DNA of 64,000 bases, taken from contig SSNP01000139.1 in the NCBI GenBank assembly GCA_006937955.1, positions 745,188 to 809,187 of the forward strand. Reading direction: 5' to 3'. The stretch is from Pachypanchax playfairii. Taxonomy: Eukaryota; Chordata; Actinopteri; Cyprinodontiformes; Aplocheilidae. A program made the position numbers and the translations under genes. Numbering within the stretch: position 1 is the first letter of the stretch; each line of letters opens with the position of its first letter. Below, one piece after another: positions 33,982 to 46,466 of this stretch. The notes below the pieces were generated by a model, which worked only from the letters and a program-made list of their open reading frames with translations, ran no database searches and was not told the DNA's origin.

Positions 33982-34629
33982 TTAGTGTAGGACGATCGTA
34001 TGATTGCACTTTGTGATCGTGATTATTTTCAGTTCGATCACGGTGATCAGCTGTGAAGTTGTTGTCTCAATCAAACATGGTGGAAGATTGCAGGCCCATT
34101 AGGGGGCGGTAGTGCTCCCTGCACAATGTTTGCCTGCCACCATTAAACTACACGAAGAAGCGTGCCACATTTTGTGCTACTTTGGAGAAAAAGCAGCAAA
34201 ATTGCCAAACGTGGAGGTGAAGACAGCGAAATAGATCCCAGTCTTTTGATCTTTAGGTGTGTTATTGTTTGATCTGCTAAATTTTATATTGTATTTGTTT
34301 TGCAATGTTCAGCTACTTTGTAGCAACAGAATTAAACAGTATTGTTATTTAATATAAAATGCTAGTGGCTATGGTGTGAACAGCATATACATATGTAATA
34401 TATAGCATCACAGATAATGATGAAGTTTATATTTCAGGGTGTCTTAATAATCCCAGAGCAGACAATTTGTTTATTTTGTTAAAGGTTAAACTAATATTTA
34501 GTTTCTTTAATTTTCTATTTTGAGGTGCTTTAAACTGGCAATATTTAAAAAATCATGATAAAAATCAATATCTAATTATATGGAAAAATATATTGTGATA
34601 GTTTTTTTTGGCATATCGCCCAGGCCTAA
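33982..34629 (+). mobile_element. hAT-like non-autonomous element
   Basis: The left end TTAGTGTAGGACGAT and the right end, whose reverse complement is TTAGGCCTGGGCGAT, form a short inverted repeat of the TTAGGGCTGGGCGAT type frequent in vertebrate hAT-like repeats. The right part (ATATTGTGATAG, TTTTTTTTGGCATATCGCCC) is characteristic. The 648-bp interior is non-coding and includes GGGGGCGGTAGTGCTCCCTG. No clear 8-bp target duplication was seen. Confidence 0.6.
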
Positions 34630-36419
34630 TCTGTTTAATCTCTGTTATACTGTTGTATGTTACTGTATATATGCTTTTATATTGGTAATCTTTTGTTTTC
34701 TTGATGTTTTGCTATGTTTTTATAAGGTGGCCACGAGTGTTTTGAAAGGCACCTATAAATTAATTGTTTTCTTATCATCATCATCATCATTATAGCTCAA
34801 AATAAACTTATTAGAAGACCAAGGCTTGAGACAGAGAACATTAATTAGGTCATATGAATGTTACGTTGTACCAAGTGGGTGAGCAAATTAACCTTTATAG
34901 CTACAAATAAGTTACACTGTATCCCGCTGACATGTCTTTGAGCATTATGTTTTTAATCTAATTTAAGAGCATCAAATGGATGACATCCACAGTAGTTAAA
35001 TAGTAAATAAGACAATACGACAAAGCCCTAAATGTGATTTGCTCTCAGACATCACTGCAACTTTGAGACAGCATTTATCTCCAAAATGACTGAATAGGCC
35101 ATTTTTTTCTTGCAGACCTGCAATGTTTCAAGATGCAACTCTGTTGTTGTAGTGCAAAATAGGATTTTGCCATTAGTAAAAAAGAAGTAGAAGTAGAAAG
35201 AAGTAAAAGTAAAAAAGCTTCTGTTTTGGTTTCTTAGTTTGCCATGTATGTTACCATACCCAGAGAACCAATTTCCATGGATCCAAACATGAAGAAATAA
35301 AGTCCTTGTAGTGTAATGTTCTTGATGTTTTCACCTTATGTTTATTGCGTATATATTGTGTTGAAATTTGAATAATTTATAGCGTACTACAGTTCAATGT
35401 TGTGTTTGCACAAACACTTCATTGTTGTTGTTGGTGTGCCATTTTGTTTTTACCTTTGTCATTTTGCTCCTTATCTAAAGAAGAGTCCCCCTCTATAGTC
35501 ATTGTCTAAGTTATTTTTTTAAAGTTCTAGAAGTTTTGATTCCTCTGAAAACAACACAAATATGTCTCGTAAAGGAACCATTTGAAGATGATGTTTACTC
35601 CGATATAAAAACACTCATATGAGTTGTGATATTTGAGGAAAAAGGAATGTCTCTATAGGATAATGGTCTTCAGACATCCCATAAAGTAAACATATAACTG
35701 TGTTTGTCTCAGTGGTGCAGTGACTTAGCAGCAAATTCCATCACTCCAATTGTTATGGTTGGAGGAACTTGTGAAACAGCCTTGAACCTCATAACTACCG
35801 AAAGGGGACAGTGAAGGAACAATCAGTGATATTTCACAGTGCTGTTGCAGAAATGACCATGCTCACTGTCTTTGTATGAGCAGTTATCAATGACTAGTGG
35901 AATTTCAGTGCTTTATAAACAAGCAGGCTTGTCTTGAGTGTATTTTTTTCACATAGCTTTTATAAGCTCCCCAGAAGGTGATAAAAATATTTCAACAAAC
36001 TTTACTCTGTTGTTGGATTTGGGGTGAAACAGTTCAGCCAATGTTTTTTCACTTGTCTCTTGGGTATTTGTCTATAATATCCTGGGGGTGGGGGTGGGTA
36101 GATTTTATTTACAGTGGATCTGAGAGCTCATTAACATTGCTCTTCGGAATTCCTAGTGATACTTATTGGTCACATTCCCTCTCTCCCTGACCTCATTCCT
36201 TTCTACAGCCTAAAAAGCTTTCCAGACATTATAAATGTATTATCCCTTCTGCAAATTATCCGACCATATAGGTCGATTGTGACAGCTCCAAAAAACAACC
36301 TGTCAGAGCGTTATATTTTCACGTTAGTAAGTGGAACGGTTAAGGTTAGGGTTGCCAATAGGGGTTGCTTAGGGAACATAGGGATGTTTTTACAGATCAC
36401 AAAATCAACCAATGACAGC
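34630..36419. other. AT-rich intron DNA with a short (TCA)n tract
   Basis: A TCA/TCG-free short tandem tract lies at about 34778-34793. A GGGGGTGGGGGTGGG run is at 36084-36098. A telomere-like GGTTAAGGTTAGGG string at about 36339-36352 is isolated. No exon recognised. Confidence 0.45.
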
Positions 36420-36752
36420 ACAGCATACTGTTTCCTGCCCTGCTGCGCATGGCAACACCAGACGTACTCTCTTCCTGTTTGCTACGTCTTATGCATTTAG
36501 CCAGCAGCATGCTAGACGTGGTTTCAACTGCAGAAGCTGCCTAATACTAACGAACAAAGGAGTTGTGACGAAACAAGTACAGACTGTTCAAACTCGGGTT
36601 TTATCACCACCTGCGTAGTTTGAGAGATAAAGACTGAAAAACTGTTGTTGACCTGTTTTTACACCCACTATGAAGGTAAGAACCCCTGTGGAGCTAAAAT
36701 ATTCAACAGAAACTTCAGAAAAAAACATTTTTAATGGACAGGCCTCTTTAAG
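36420..36752 (+). mobile_element. Partial copy of DNA element family B
   Basis: From ATACTGTTTCCTGCCCTGCT to GGCCTCTTTAAG it matches 43190-43517 and the reverse of 54200-54530, including AGCCAGCAGCATGCTAG, GGGTTTTATCACCACCTGCG and the ATGAAG/GTAAGA start-plus-donor at 36670. Upstream of about 36420 the similarity to the other copies is lost. Confidence 0.75.
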
Positions 36753-38753
36753 AATAAAATAAATAAAAAAGATTGCTAACATATAAGCAAACACTTTCCA
36801 TAACTTCACATCCGCTTTAACATATAAAGTGTGTTGTGAGAGACACTAACAAGGCAAGAACTTCACACGGTAAGCAAAGAATGAAAACAGGTGGCAGACA
36901 TGACAGACAATTAACATTGGCAGGTGAAGGACATGAGGCTTAATGAAGATACGAGACAGAAGCAAAACCAAACATGGCTAGATGACAAAACGTAACTCAG
37001 TAGAAAGAAACAAAATAGAAGAAACATGACAGCCATAAAAATCAAACAAGGATAACTGAAAATAACATGAGGAATTGACAGACACTTGAAGAACACCAGA
37101 GAAGACATGGTCTGAATGAGAACAACAGAAGGGCAAAGACACATGACAGACATTGTGACTAAGATAACTAAGGAGAGAGACTGTGGTGGAGAAAACAAAC
37201 AACAATGGCCAAAGAATCCTAAGAAAATCTTGACTGTAGAAACACAAAGGATTTTAAAAAGGCTGCAAGGTGGAGACAACAACACAGATGAACAGACTTA
37301 ATATAATTCACACAAGACAAATAGGAGTGAGAATACGATAACAGATGAGCAGGCGAGAAACAGCTGACTAAAGCAGGACATAAATAGGACAATGACTAAA
37401 TACATGGTGACAACAAGAGTAGAGGGGAAATGTATAACTAGACCTGACCATATGAAAAGCATGAATCTTGAAACAACAAACTTAACAAAGCATAATAAAT
37501 CAGAAACATTAAGCTAGGAGCCAAGATGTTTACATATAACTTTCATTTAAAACTAAAAACATCAGGAAAAACAAAAGACGCAAGCAAACCTGGATGAAAC
37601 ATGACTAAGTAGTTCCAAACATTCACGCCCAAAACAATATAGACTAGATTTTACTCTAGTAAATACTTGGGGTTTGCAGGTTGCATAGTGATAAGCTAAG
37701 GTTTACTTCAGCTGTCTCTTTATTGCTCTGCACAAACACAGAAGTTACGTTACACTTACTGACAGTGGCAAAGACTCACACTGATGTGCATAAACTGAAA
37801 ATGACATTAGATTGATTATTTTTGATATAGTTGTTCTGACATACAGAAATCAATATTTAAACAGGGTTTATGTATTTATTAAGGATTTTGCTGGTGTTGC
37901 TTGCCCTTGTGACATTGATGGAATTCTGTTCAGCAGCTCCTCGATCTGGAAACCTGTGCTAACAAACCCAAAGAAACTAAAAAAATGAATTATTAGAGCA
38001 TTTACTTGACATTTTCTGACTTGTGGTAAACTTACTTGGCTTTTGCTGCAAGAATATTGACAATAATAGGGAGGTGCAATTCCCAACTAGGTTAATAATT
38101 TGTATGATATGCTTTAAGGGCATCTGAAATAATAATACAAGATTCTTTCATACTTAATAATATAAATTATATTCCGTGTGTAATGTGGAAAATTTTAATG
38201 TTTCAGCTGTTTTGGGTTCAGATCATAAATTCCTTTTTTGTCCATGATTAAAACAATAATTTCTTTTGACTCTGAAGGGAGAGTTGAATACATATTGGAT
38301 GACAAAGTTTCTGCAGGTGTTTGATAGAACGATTCTTTTTTCTCACTCATGTCATAAAAGGAGTCTTTTTGGAAGCACGTGTTGCTCCTCATTTAGAGCA
38401 GCCGAACAGCTGTGATAGTGGTGATATAGAGGATAGGAGCCCTTGTGACATATCTTTAGATAACAGTAATTGTATGAAAGCTTTAATCTTTTGCAGAATG
38501 TTCTTTTCTTAGATCTCACACACACATACACACTTTGATGGTCTCCTTCAACACCTCTTCTACATTTCCATTCGATAAGTTACCACATCAAGGATTTCAT
38601 CCTGTGTATTGCTCCTGACATTTTATTACGGGAAAATAATTGGGTATGCTCAGAATGGCAGTGGGACTGAAGTGGGTTAACTTCATTACTGGTGCCAGCC
38701 ATTAATGAATAGAGGACTATTGCTTTGCAATGCTATGCATAATAGGTAATAAC
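36753..38753. other. Purine-rich then AT-rich intron DNA
   Basis: 36840-37620 is strongly A/G/C-biased with repeated ACATGAC, GACAGAC and GAACAAC strings, like the untranslated part of some fish retroelement; no ends were found. The long minus-strand open frames here are low-complexity leucine/serine/phenylalanine-rich and not credible genes. Confidence 0.4.
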
Positions 38754-39916
38754 TAGAAAGTTTCTAGAGAAATATTGAGGTGTCTGTCACCTGATGCAAG
38801 TGAGAAACCCTCATCCAATAAGAAAGCAGCATTTATCTATCACAGACAGTGTGAGACAGCTGATAAGTGTTGCACATGTGATCAGAGGTTTACAACAAAT
38901 GTGAAATGAATATGGGAGTGTAGTGAGGATTGAGATGATTTCAGAGATTTATAGGGTTGTATGTGGGTGTGATTTTTTGAGAATTCCATTGCCTTGGGAA
39001 CCCAAAATTTCATTTACATATGATAGTACACTTCCCCTGACCAAGCCAATTGATTTGATGTATCACATGTGTATCATACAGGGTCCACAGTCTCTGCTCT
39101 GAGCTCCCTGGGTGTGTTTGATGGTGAATGGCGTTGCCATGGTAATATGTACATGGACATATATAGAAAATGCTTCAATATGTTATAGACCAATTTCTAG
39201 TGACCAGATAAAAGTCAAAATTACATCTGTAGGTCAAAGTGTGTTCAGACATTAATCTGTTACAGCAGCCATGGTGATGCAGGTTGCCAAAAACGAGACC
39301 CAAAATGCCACACAGCACAAACACCAAATGTTATAAATCAAACTGATCAGGTCAGTCACCAGATGAGTACTATCAAGGTAAAAACATGTCCCCAATTAAA
39401 ACTCTATATTATCAGCTCACAGATGGGCTGTTTTGACAGGATACTGTACAAACTCTGACCTGCAGATGTTAGTTCATCTTTTGTCTGGTCATCAGACTTT
39501 GGTCCACAACATTATTGAAGCCACTTTTAAATATCTGCTGCTGTGTTAACATCTCAATGCCATTTTCCATTAAGTGAACATGATGAGCCCACAAAACATA
39601 CAGTGGGACCCGTGACCACGTCATACATCAGATAGATCAGTTTGGTCATATATATGAATTACATTTTGGGTTACCATGACAATGGGATCTATTATAAACC
39701 AAATTGTAACCTTATGTAAAATCTTTGAAATCATCACAATCCCTGATACACTCCTAAATTAATTTGACTCTTGTTGCCCTTTAAACACACTTGCAGCAGC
39801 TGTCACACAGTCTGTGTTCCACAGTGACAGGAAAATGCAGCTTTTTGATTGGCTGAGGCTTTCTAACTCATGCTCCAAGTGACATGCACCTTCAAATTTT
39901 CCCCAGGAACTTTCTA
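38754..39916. repeat. Long imperfect inverted repeat (fold-back structure)
   Basis: Left arm 38754-39248 and right arm 39444-39916 are reverse complements with scattered mismatches and small gaps; the spacer is about 195 bp. Paired blocks, outside to inside, include TAGAAAGTT with AACTTTCTA, GGTGTCTGTCAC with GTGACATGCACC, CAGCATTTATC with its partner near 39832, GGGAGTGTAGTGAGGATTGA with its partner near 39740, GGGAACCCAAAATTTCATTT with its partner near 39670, and AGACCAATTTCTAGTGACCA with its partner near 39490. The arms encode nothing recognisable. Either a fold-back type transposon or two head-to-head copies of one repeat would explain it. Confidence 0.85.
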
Positions 39917-40317
39917 TTTGTCATATTACTATTGTTTGTTGGCTTTTGTTACCTGTTCCATTTCACTAGTTTCTGAACACTGATGATATGACCTTGCAAC
40001 ATCTGGCAGGCAGACAGAGGAATGATTCCCCTTAAAAAAAGGTACATCAGGTTCATTAAAATGTTTATTAAATAAATAAAATAAACAGTTTTATTGTTAT
40101 AGAACTAAAATTCCATGACATTCACTTGAACCAAAGCTGAGGAAAAGTCTATTTTCCCTCAAGAACTTTAAAAGTATTGATCACTGAACCATAACTAAAC
40201 CCAACTGTTTTGTTGTGACTTATAATTCTTAACTCTTTTACCTGTAAGGTCTCCTGTTTGGGGAGTTAAGCAGCATTCAGTTTTTATTCCTATTTTTATA
40301 TGTTTTTTTTTCATACG

Positions 40318-40503
40318 TAATGTGAGAGACTCATCCCAATTGTTCACATCAGCTGCCACTTCAGATTGTTCAACCCAATCCGTCCATTGGTGCTCAACAC
40401 CAGAGAAACTTTCTGGCATAAAAATAGGCCGACCTGCTGCACTCAAAGGCTGGCTCACAGCTGAGCCAAATGGGGAGGATGTGTTATTTTTTGGTTCTGA
40501 CAT
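40318..40503 (-). pseudogene. Ty3/Gypsy gag N-terminal fragment
   Basis: Starting at an ATG just inside the LTR and primer-binding site, the minus strand reads a protein with FSGVEHQWTDWVEQSEVAA and NNWDESLTLR, the pattern of the N-terminal part of fish Gypsy gag proteins (W.DW.EQ, then W.E.L.L). Similarity ends at about 40318 and the frame then runs into unrelated sequence with a stop near 40195. The rest of gag and all of pol are absent. Confidence 0.65.
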
Positions 40504-40518
40504 TCTAGATTGCAAATC

Positions 40519-40534
40519 CCACTTCTGACACCAG
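40519..40534 (-). promoter_or_regulatory. tRNA primer-binding site of the Gypsy element
   Basis: Immediately inside the LTR the minus strand reads TGGTGTCAGAAGTGGG, the primer-binding-site type commonly seen in vertebrate Ty3/Gypsy elements. Confidence 0.7.
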
Positions 40535-41246
40535 TGTAACAAAAGTAGACTAACGATGGGCGTGCACAGGCAGAACTACTTGCCCTCCAGACAGAACCTT
40601 CAAATAACCACCAGCAGACAAGAGTTACAAATCCACAGCTTTATTTAATATAGACGACGTAAAACATGAAACGCGCGGGGAGCTCCACCCGCAAAATCCC
40701 ACAGTCCATTCCTAGAGGCTTGGCTCCAAAACACCCTTTTAATCCAGCGCAACCAGACCCCTACAAATCACCCCCCCAACTCCATTAAAAGTAGCTACAA
40801 TCCAAATGCATTTAACAGCATAAGATAAAACCTCAGGTACTTAGCTTGCCCAGCTGGCGCGACCCTCCCCTGGGGTCTGAGCTTCCGACACCGTCCCACT
40901 CCCCAGGGATCAACTTCTGCAGACGACGGAGGAGTCTTCACGACTTGAGCTCAGCTGCCTGGCGCTGTCAGCAGCAGTCTTTTGTGGTCTGAGCACCCAA
41001 CTAGTCCCAGCCCTCGCTACCTAAAGGAGGCAACTAGCCTCCTCTCCTAGCACGGGAACATCAACCTCCTATCTGCAGTCCTAACCAACAGCGAACGACC
41101 CAAACCCCCCAAAAACAGGGTGCCAAATAACAGATCGACCAACCCACTCAGGTAGATTTGCTCCCTCTTTATGACCACCAGCTGATGTTCAATCGACACG
41201 CCCCACCCCCAATTTGTCAAATCACACTTCACAGAGACATGTACCA
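40535..41246 (-). mobile_element. Ty3/Gypsy 5' long terminal repeat
   Basis: A GC-richer block of about 710 bp that on the minus strand ends TTTTGTTACA right at the primer-binding site. It contains an AATAAAG-type polyadenylation signal (plus-strand CTTTATTTAATA at about 40642). The outer border is inferred at about 41246 from a TGT start. No second LTR is in the window, so the element is truncated. Confidence 0.65.
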
Positions 41247-42005
41247 AACTGTGATTTTTGTGTACGTTAATTTAAAGTCAATTCATTAGACTGGAAAATA
41301 AGTTAAAAAAAACTTAAGCAAAATTCAAAAATTTGCATTTATTTATTCCAGTATTCATCATTTTGCTGGCGTGTGGTAGCTTGAGTAATGAGTAAATAAT
41401 TATTGCTAACAAGGCTGTTTCAGTAAACATTCTCTTTGATTCCTACATGTGAATAACTAGTGTTCTAGCTCTGCTGTTCTGTCATTTAACTTTACTTTTA
41501 CTCTACACACACAAAGCTTCTGGTAGAAATGAAGAATATCAGCAAAGGTGCCACAACATGGTCTTGGATCTCCTAATCATTGCTGCCACAGCTAGCTTCA
41601 GTTTTCTATTTTATGTCAGTGGTCAGCCAGGCGTCGTGCACGGTGTTCGTCCCTGTCTGTGTCAAATTAAAGGTCAGCGTCTGGCCGGTAAAGGAACAGT
41701 CAAGGGAGAGGCCCAATAAATCTGGAGGGAATGTTGTCACAGGAAATTCAGAAAGGTCAGTCCCACAGGAAGAGGAGAGTGGAGATACTCTCGTTAAATC
41801 TTCTTGCTACTTTTTTTTTTTTGTTAAATGTCACTTTTATACTTGGATCAGCTGTCCAACTTGCTTGAGACCCCCTCTAATTAGATATCTGATTACTCTG
41901 TGTTTACATTGGTAAATCTGTTAAACTTTCTGCTTTCTCTCCAGCTTTTTGGAAACAGAATCTTTTTCTCACTCTGTATCTTTTTGAAAGTTGTTAATCT
42001 TTCAG
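41247..42005. other. AT-rich intron DNA
   Basis: Nothing recognised apart from a T run at about 41813. Confidence 0.45.
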
Positions 42006-42480
42006 GTCAAGTCAAGTCAACTTTATTTATATAGCGCTTTAAGAACAGCGGCAGCTGATACAAAGCGCTGAACAAAGTTAAACAGATAAAAACACCACAA
42101 AAGAATGTGAAACATTAAACATATATAAACAATAAAAACAAAGACATAAAACAACATGACAAAGATAGAAAGGCTCAAGATGGGGGGAAAGCCAAGGCAA
42201 ACAAGTAGGTTTTAAGTTGAGACTTAAAGACAGCCAGAGACGAGGCTTGTCGAATCTGTAGCGGTAGCAGGTTCCACAACCTCGGACCCGCCACAGAAAA
42301 TGCTCTGTCCCCCCACATCCTCCGGCGAGACCGTGGCACCTTCAGCAGCGCCATCTCAGCCGACCGAAGGGGGCGAGCTGGAGCATGGAGCTGGAGAAGC
42401 TCCGAAAGATAGGAGGGGGCCAGAGCATTTAAAGATTTATAAACATATAAAAGAATCTCAAGACACAGCAGTGCACCCAC
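42006..42480 (-). pseudogene. 5'-truncated LINE: ORF2 C-terminus and 3' tail
   Basis: An open minus-strand frame of 101 codons (42480-42175) carries YKSLNALAPSYLSELL, PLRSAEMALLKVPRSR and GDRAFSVAGPRLWNLLPLQI, the C-terminal region of a widespread vertebrate non-LTR retrotransposon ORF2, ending in a stop. A 3' untranslated part follows with AGCGCTATATAAATAAAGTT and a (TTGAC)n tail at 42006-42020. The break at 42480 is the usual 5' truncation. Confidence 0.82.
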
Positions 42481-42960
42481 ATATTACTGATAAAGAACAC
42501 TATTTTCGGGACAGTGATGTACATATTTTGGACAGAAAGGAAAGAGAGAGGATGGTTTGAGACAGGAGTGAAGGACATAATATTTGCTAAATGGGAAAAA
42601 CCTAAATTAAACAGAGGAGGTAGGCTAAGGTTTGATCTATTTAGTACTTAGAATTCTACATTGACTTTTCTTCCCAGGCAGTTTCAGACCCATGGTAACT
42701 TTAGCAAGTCTACAGACTTCATCAGACCATGTGGAAAAAAAAGAGCTGCCAACTGATATGGATAATGACCACTTCACAAACTAAACCGTAAATAAAAAAA
42801 TAACTATGGACAAGTGAAGGAGAACATAGTGGTTCTGAACAGGGAAAAACTCAATAAACAGGATGAGGCATGTTCCATGGAAAAAGTAAAAGGGTGGAAT
42901 TTGTTGGATATGTTTTATTTGGATTTAGGCAGTTTCATAACCCTATTTCTTTTCCTTTTT
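42481..42960. other. AT-rich intron DNA
   Basis: Nothing recognised. Confidence 0.45.
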
Positions 42961-43517
42961 TAAATAAGCCATTTCATACACATTTCAGGACTTTGTGGTT
43001 ATTTCTTAAGTATTAACCTGTAATATGAAACATTTTACATCTAAAAAACGTCAGGAAACACTGATTAACAGACCTTTCAACCTGTCTGCATCAAAATTCG
43101 TCTGGTTCCGGCTGGTTCCGTGTCAGGCTTCGGCAGCAGCTCGTTCATATTCATTATTTGAATTTGCTGGACTCAGATTGGCTAACATACTGTTTCCTGC
43201 CCCGCTGCGCATGGCAACATCAGACATAGTCTCTTCCGGTTGCTTCATCTTATGCTACAGCTTTTAGCCAGCAGCATGCTAGGCGTGGTTTCAACTGCGG
43301 GAGCTGATGAATCCTAATGAACAAAGGAGTTGTAACTAAACAGATACAGGCCGTTCGAACTCGGGTTTTATCACCACCTGCGTAGTTTGACAGATAAAAA
43401 CTGAAAGAGAAGTTGTTGACCTGTTTTCACACCCACTATGAAGGTAAGAACACCTGTGGAGCTAAAATATTCAACAGAAACCTCAGAAAAACTGTTGGAA
43501 AGGAAGGGCCTCTTAAG
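42961..43517 (+). mobile_element. Non-autonomous DNA element, family B, full-length copy
   Basis: Matches the reverse complement of 54200-54779 across its length. The ends resemble inverted CTTAAAGAGGCC repeats (right end GGGCCTCTTAAG; left end decayed to AATAAGCCATTTCATAC). It contains an ATG at 43438 directly before a splice donor (ATGAAG/GTAAGA) and no transposase. Confidence 0.82.
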
Positions 43518-43944
43518 AACTTAGGATTTTTATGTATTTTCTTTTGCACAGTTTCAACTTAGTTATGTATTGCGTTATTTATTTGTGCATTTAATTTAGT
43601 AACAACAACTTCTAGGCCTGGAACTCCCAAACCATGATCAGAATTGAATACGCCTTTTATGTGAAATATTTTCAAGAAGCAGAAAAAGAACGTCCAGTTG
43701 CTTTTTTGAAAAATTTTTTTGGGATTAACCTTCAGAAAGCAAAATCAATTTAGGTGGTGAGTGACTGGGAAATTAAATGGCTACCAATATGACAGCTATA
43801 GTCTCTGTAGCATTTTCTTTGGCGCTTCATCAGGCATTTAAATATAGAACAGTGACCTCAAAAGTGCAACATGTACAAAACCCAGATACTCTTTCTATGT
43901 CAAACACGTTTACATTCACACTTCAAACAAATATGGACTGCACT
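43518..43944. other. AT-rich intron DNA
   Basis: Nothing recognised. Confidence 0.45.
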
Positions 43945-44235
43945 ATGATGCAGTTGGAAGCACTGCTGCCTTCCAGTGAGAAGGTCTTGGGTTCAAAACT
44001 TATCCAGAACATTTCTACATCGAGTTTGTTTGTTCTTCACGTGTATATGTGGGTTTTCTCTGGATACTCTGGCTTCCTCTCACAGACTGAAGACATAAAT
44101 GATTAATTAGAAACTCTAAATTGTGTGTAAATGATTGTCTGTCTATATGTGATCATGTGATGGACTAGCATATAAAACCGCCTCTCACCCAATGAATGCT
44201 AGACATGAAAAGCTCCTCTGAATAGAAAATAACTG
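43945..44235 (+). mobile_element. tRNA-derived SINE with its head preserved
   Basis: The head has GCACTGCTGCCTTCCAGTGA and a B-box-like GGGTTCAAAAC, followed by GTGGGTTTTCTCTGGATACT, CTTCCTCTCACAGACTGAAG, AGAAACTCTAAATTG and GTGATGGACTAGC. This is the best-preserved member here of the family whose bodies occur at 5085, 8640, 18530, 20460 and 51222. Confidence 0.78.
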
Positions 44236-46466
44236 ACTGACCTCAAAATAATGGTCAACATCTTCCCCATAAAATTTTTCCAGGGTTTTATTCTAATTTT
44301 AGATGTCATCTTGCCTAAATAGATTATCATCTTCACATATAAGCTAAATAAGAAAAAAAATAATAGAATTTTTTGTGTTAATGTGGTCTGGTTAAGTTTT
44401 TGAGTGTGTGTTACTGTTAAGGTCGTTCTAATCTGCAACAAAGACAAGACATTTCAGCTTTGTCAAATCCGTAATATCATAATATTTTCATACATGTATG
44501 GTGCATATGTTAGATGTGCACAAAGCTTCATTGGGGTTGTTTATCATAAAAACACATTTCAGATGATTCAATTCAAGCTTGAGTTGTATGTATTGTACCA
44601 TTCATGAAATCAATATTTTTCCATGCATGAAACATGATAATTCATTTACCATTAGACTCACTCTTCTTTGAAATGCAAATATTTCTATCTGTGTGCATAA
44701 ATTGCTAAAAATGTAACATATTTTTATATAAATAGCACCTACAAAGAGGTGTTATAGTTCGACTGGCTTTGCAAAGATCCAACAGTTAATTCAATGGCAA
44801 AAGTTACCTTATATCATTTGCTTCCTCGCTAGTCTTTCCATGACTTTTGATCCTTTAAGAAATACAGCATGTCTGTTTGTTTCTTCATATCCTGTCTTCT
44901 CTCAATTTAGCATTACTCTGGAGGAGGAGTTCCTCCCACACTTATCTTGTAACCTTTGGAGACCAACATTGTTCATTCCAGTGAGCTTTCATTTCCACCA
45001 GAATACATATCCATCATTAAGTCAGATTCATGCTTCGCATATAGAGGCACTGGACATATCTACTTTGCATTGCATTGCAGAATTCATCCTTGAATCAACT
45101 GTTATTTATTTGAGAATACTCTCTGTCGGTTCCTGCCCACTGTGCTCTGTGTGGGCGAGTTTCTGCTTTCCGAGTGTGTTAAATTGGAAGTTGGCATTGC
45201 TCTGCGAATAAAGGTTGCATGGGCTTGATTTCCACCCACAGATCGGCCTGTTGCATTACCCTGCCAGGGATGAAGCCATGTGACAATGAGAGTTACAGAT
45301 GATGGTAAAGTAAAAAATAGTCTAGGATCTCCCTAGAACATTAGCTTTTGTAGTAGGCCCCCATTTCTGTTTCTCAAATCCTCATCACCCCCATGTAACA
45401 GATTAGCTCACTCCTTACTGTGGATTTCTCTTTGTAAGTGGATGAATTTGGTTGCATGTATCTACTAGTTGCTACTCTGCAGTAAAGGTATTAGAGATCT
45501 CCAAAAGAGAAAAAAATCAAATGTTTTATGCATGTTAGATGTACAAGCTATATGGGGCCTAAAGTGAGACTCATTTCCCAGAAGTGCAGGTTTGAGAGAG
45601 CAAACAAGCAGTTTAAATTGAATTAGCAACATTATAAGTTCATTCTGAGCTCAAATTTACATTTCAACCCTGGGCTGTAGTGGTTGGATATGCATGCAGT
45701 TAATCTCACTGTAAACACAAACAGGAGGGGCTCGCCACCCTCTGAGAGTGGTGTCACAGAGCATGGTATCTGCTGGCTGTGTGGCCTACAGGGGTAAATG
45801 CCCCACTGCTTGTGATCTGACTTTCTGCCACAATTTGAATACTTGAACGCTCATGCATTCTGAATGGAAATACATTTTCCTTCCTCAGAGGTCTGTCTGG
45901 TTGGAGTTTATCAAAAGGATGGGATTTACAGAGATCTGCAGCAGTGAGACATGCTAATGTTCTTAGAATGCAGCAATGCAGCATGGATACAAGTCGTACT
46001 GACTGAGTCTCAACATCATAACTGGGCCTGTGTAGGACTACCACTCTCAGGCTTGTGGGGGATCTCTGAGTTGCTTGAGTTCCTTTGCACAGTAACATCA
46101 AGGTGACAGCTGATTCAGATTGTTTACCCCTTCATCAATGAGTGCTTAGACTAGACTAGAGGTTCCAGACTTGTTTGTTCTCTCTAGGAGATTCTCACCA
46201 GTTTGAGGACAGACAGCTGGTCTCTTGTGCTGGTTGGTGCTCCTGCATTATCCAAAGTGAACGCTCAGTTGCGAAAACAGAAAATTTGATCAAATATAAA
46301 CAAAAACAAATTATTTCTTTCTGTTTTTATTCTGAATTATTTTAGCATCCTTTTTACAACCGAAGGAATTTTTGAAATGTTCTCAGATTTTCTATTTCAG
46401 TGTCTCGGTGTTACAGATGCCAATAAAATATGTTTTTAAAGTGTTTTTTATTGCCACAGGTGCATC
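44236..46466. other. Intron DNA without recognised features
   Basis: AT-rich to 44830, then more balanced in composition to 46300. Open frames show no family resemblance. Confidence 0.45.

Noticed and set aside
36339..36352. Internal telomere repeat
   Set aside because: Only about two TTAGGG-like units (GGTTAAGGTTAGGG); no array.
36911..37285. A 124-codon minus-strand open frame with apparent membrane segments
   Set aside because: It is low-complexity leucine/serine/phenylalanine-rich translation of a purine-biased tract on the other strand, with no splice sites or start context.
40195..40317. Continuation of the Gypsy gag frame
   Set aside because: The reading stays open to 40195, but resemblance to gag stops at about 40318 and the sequence becomes AT-rich flank.
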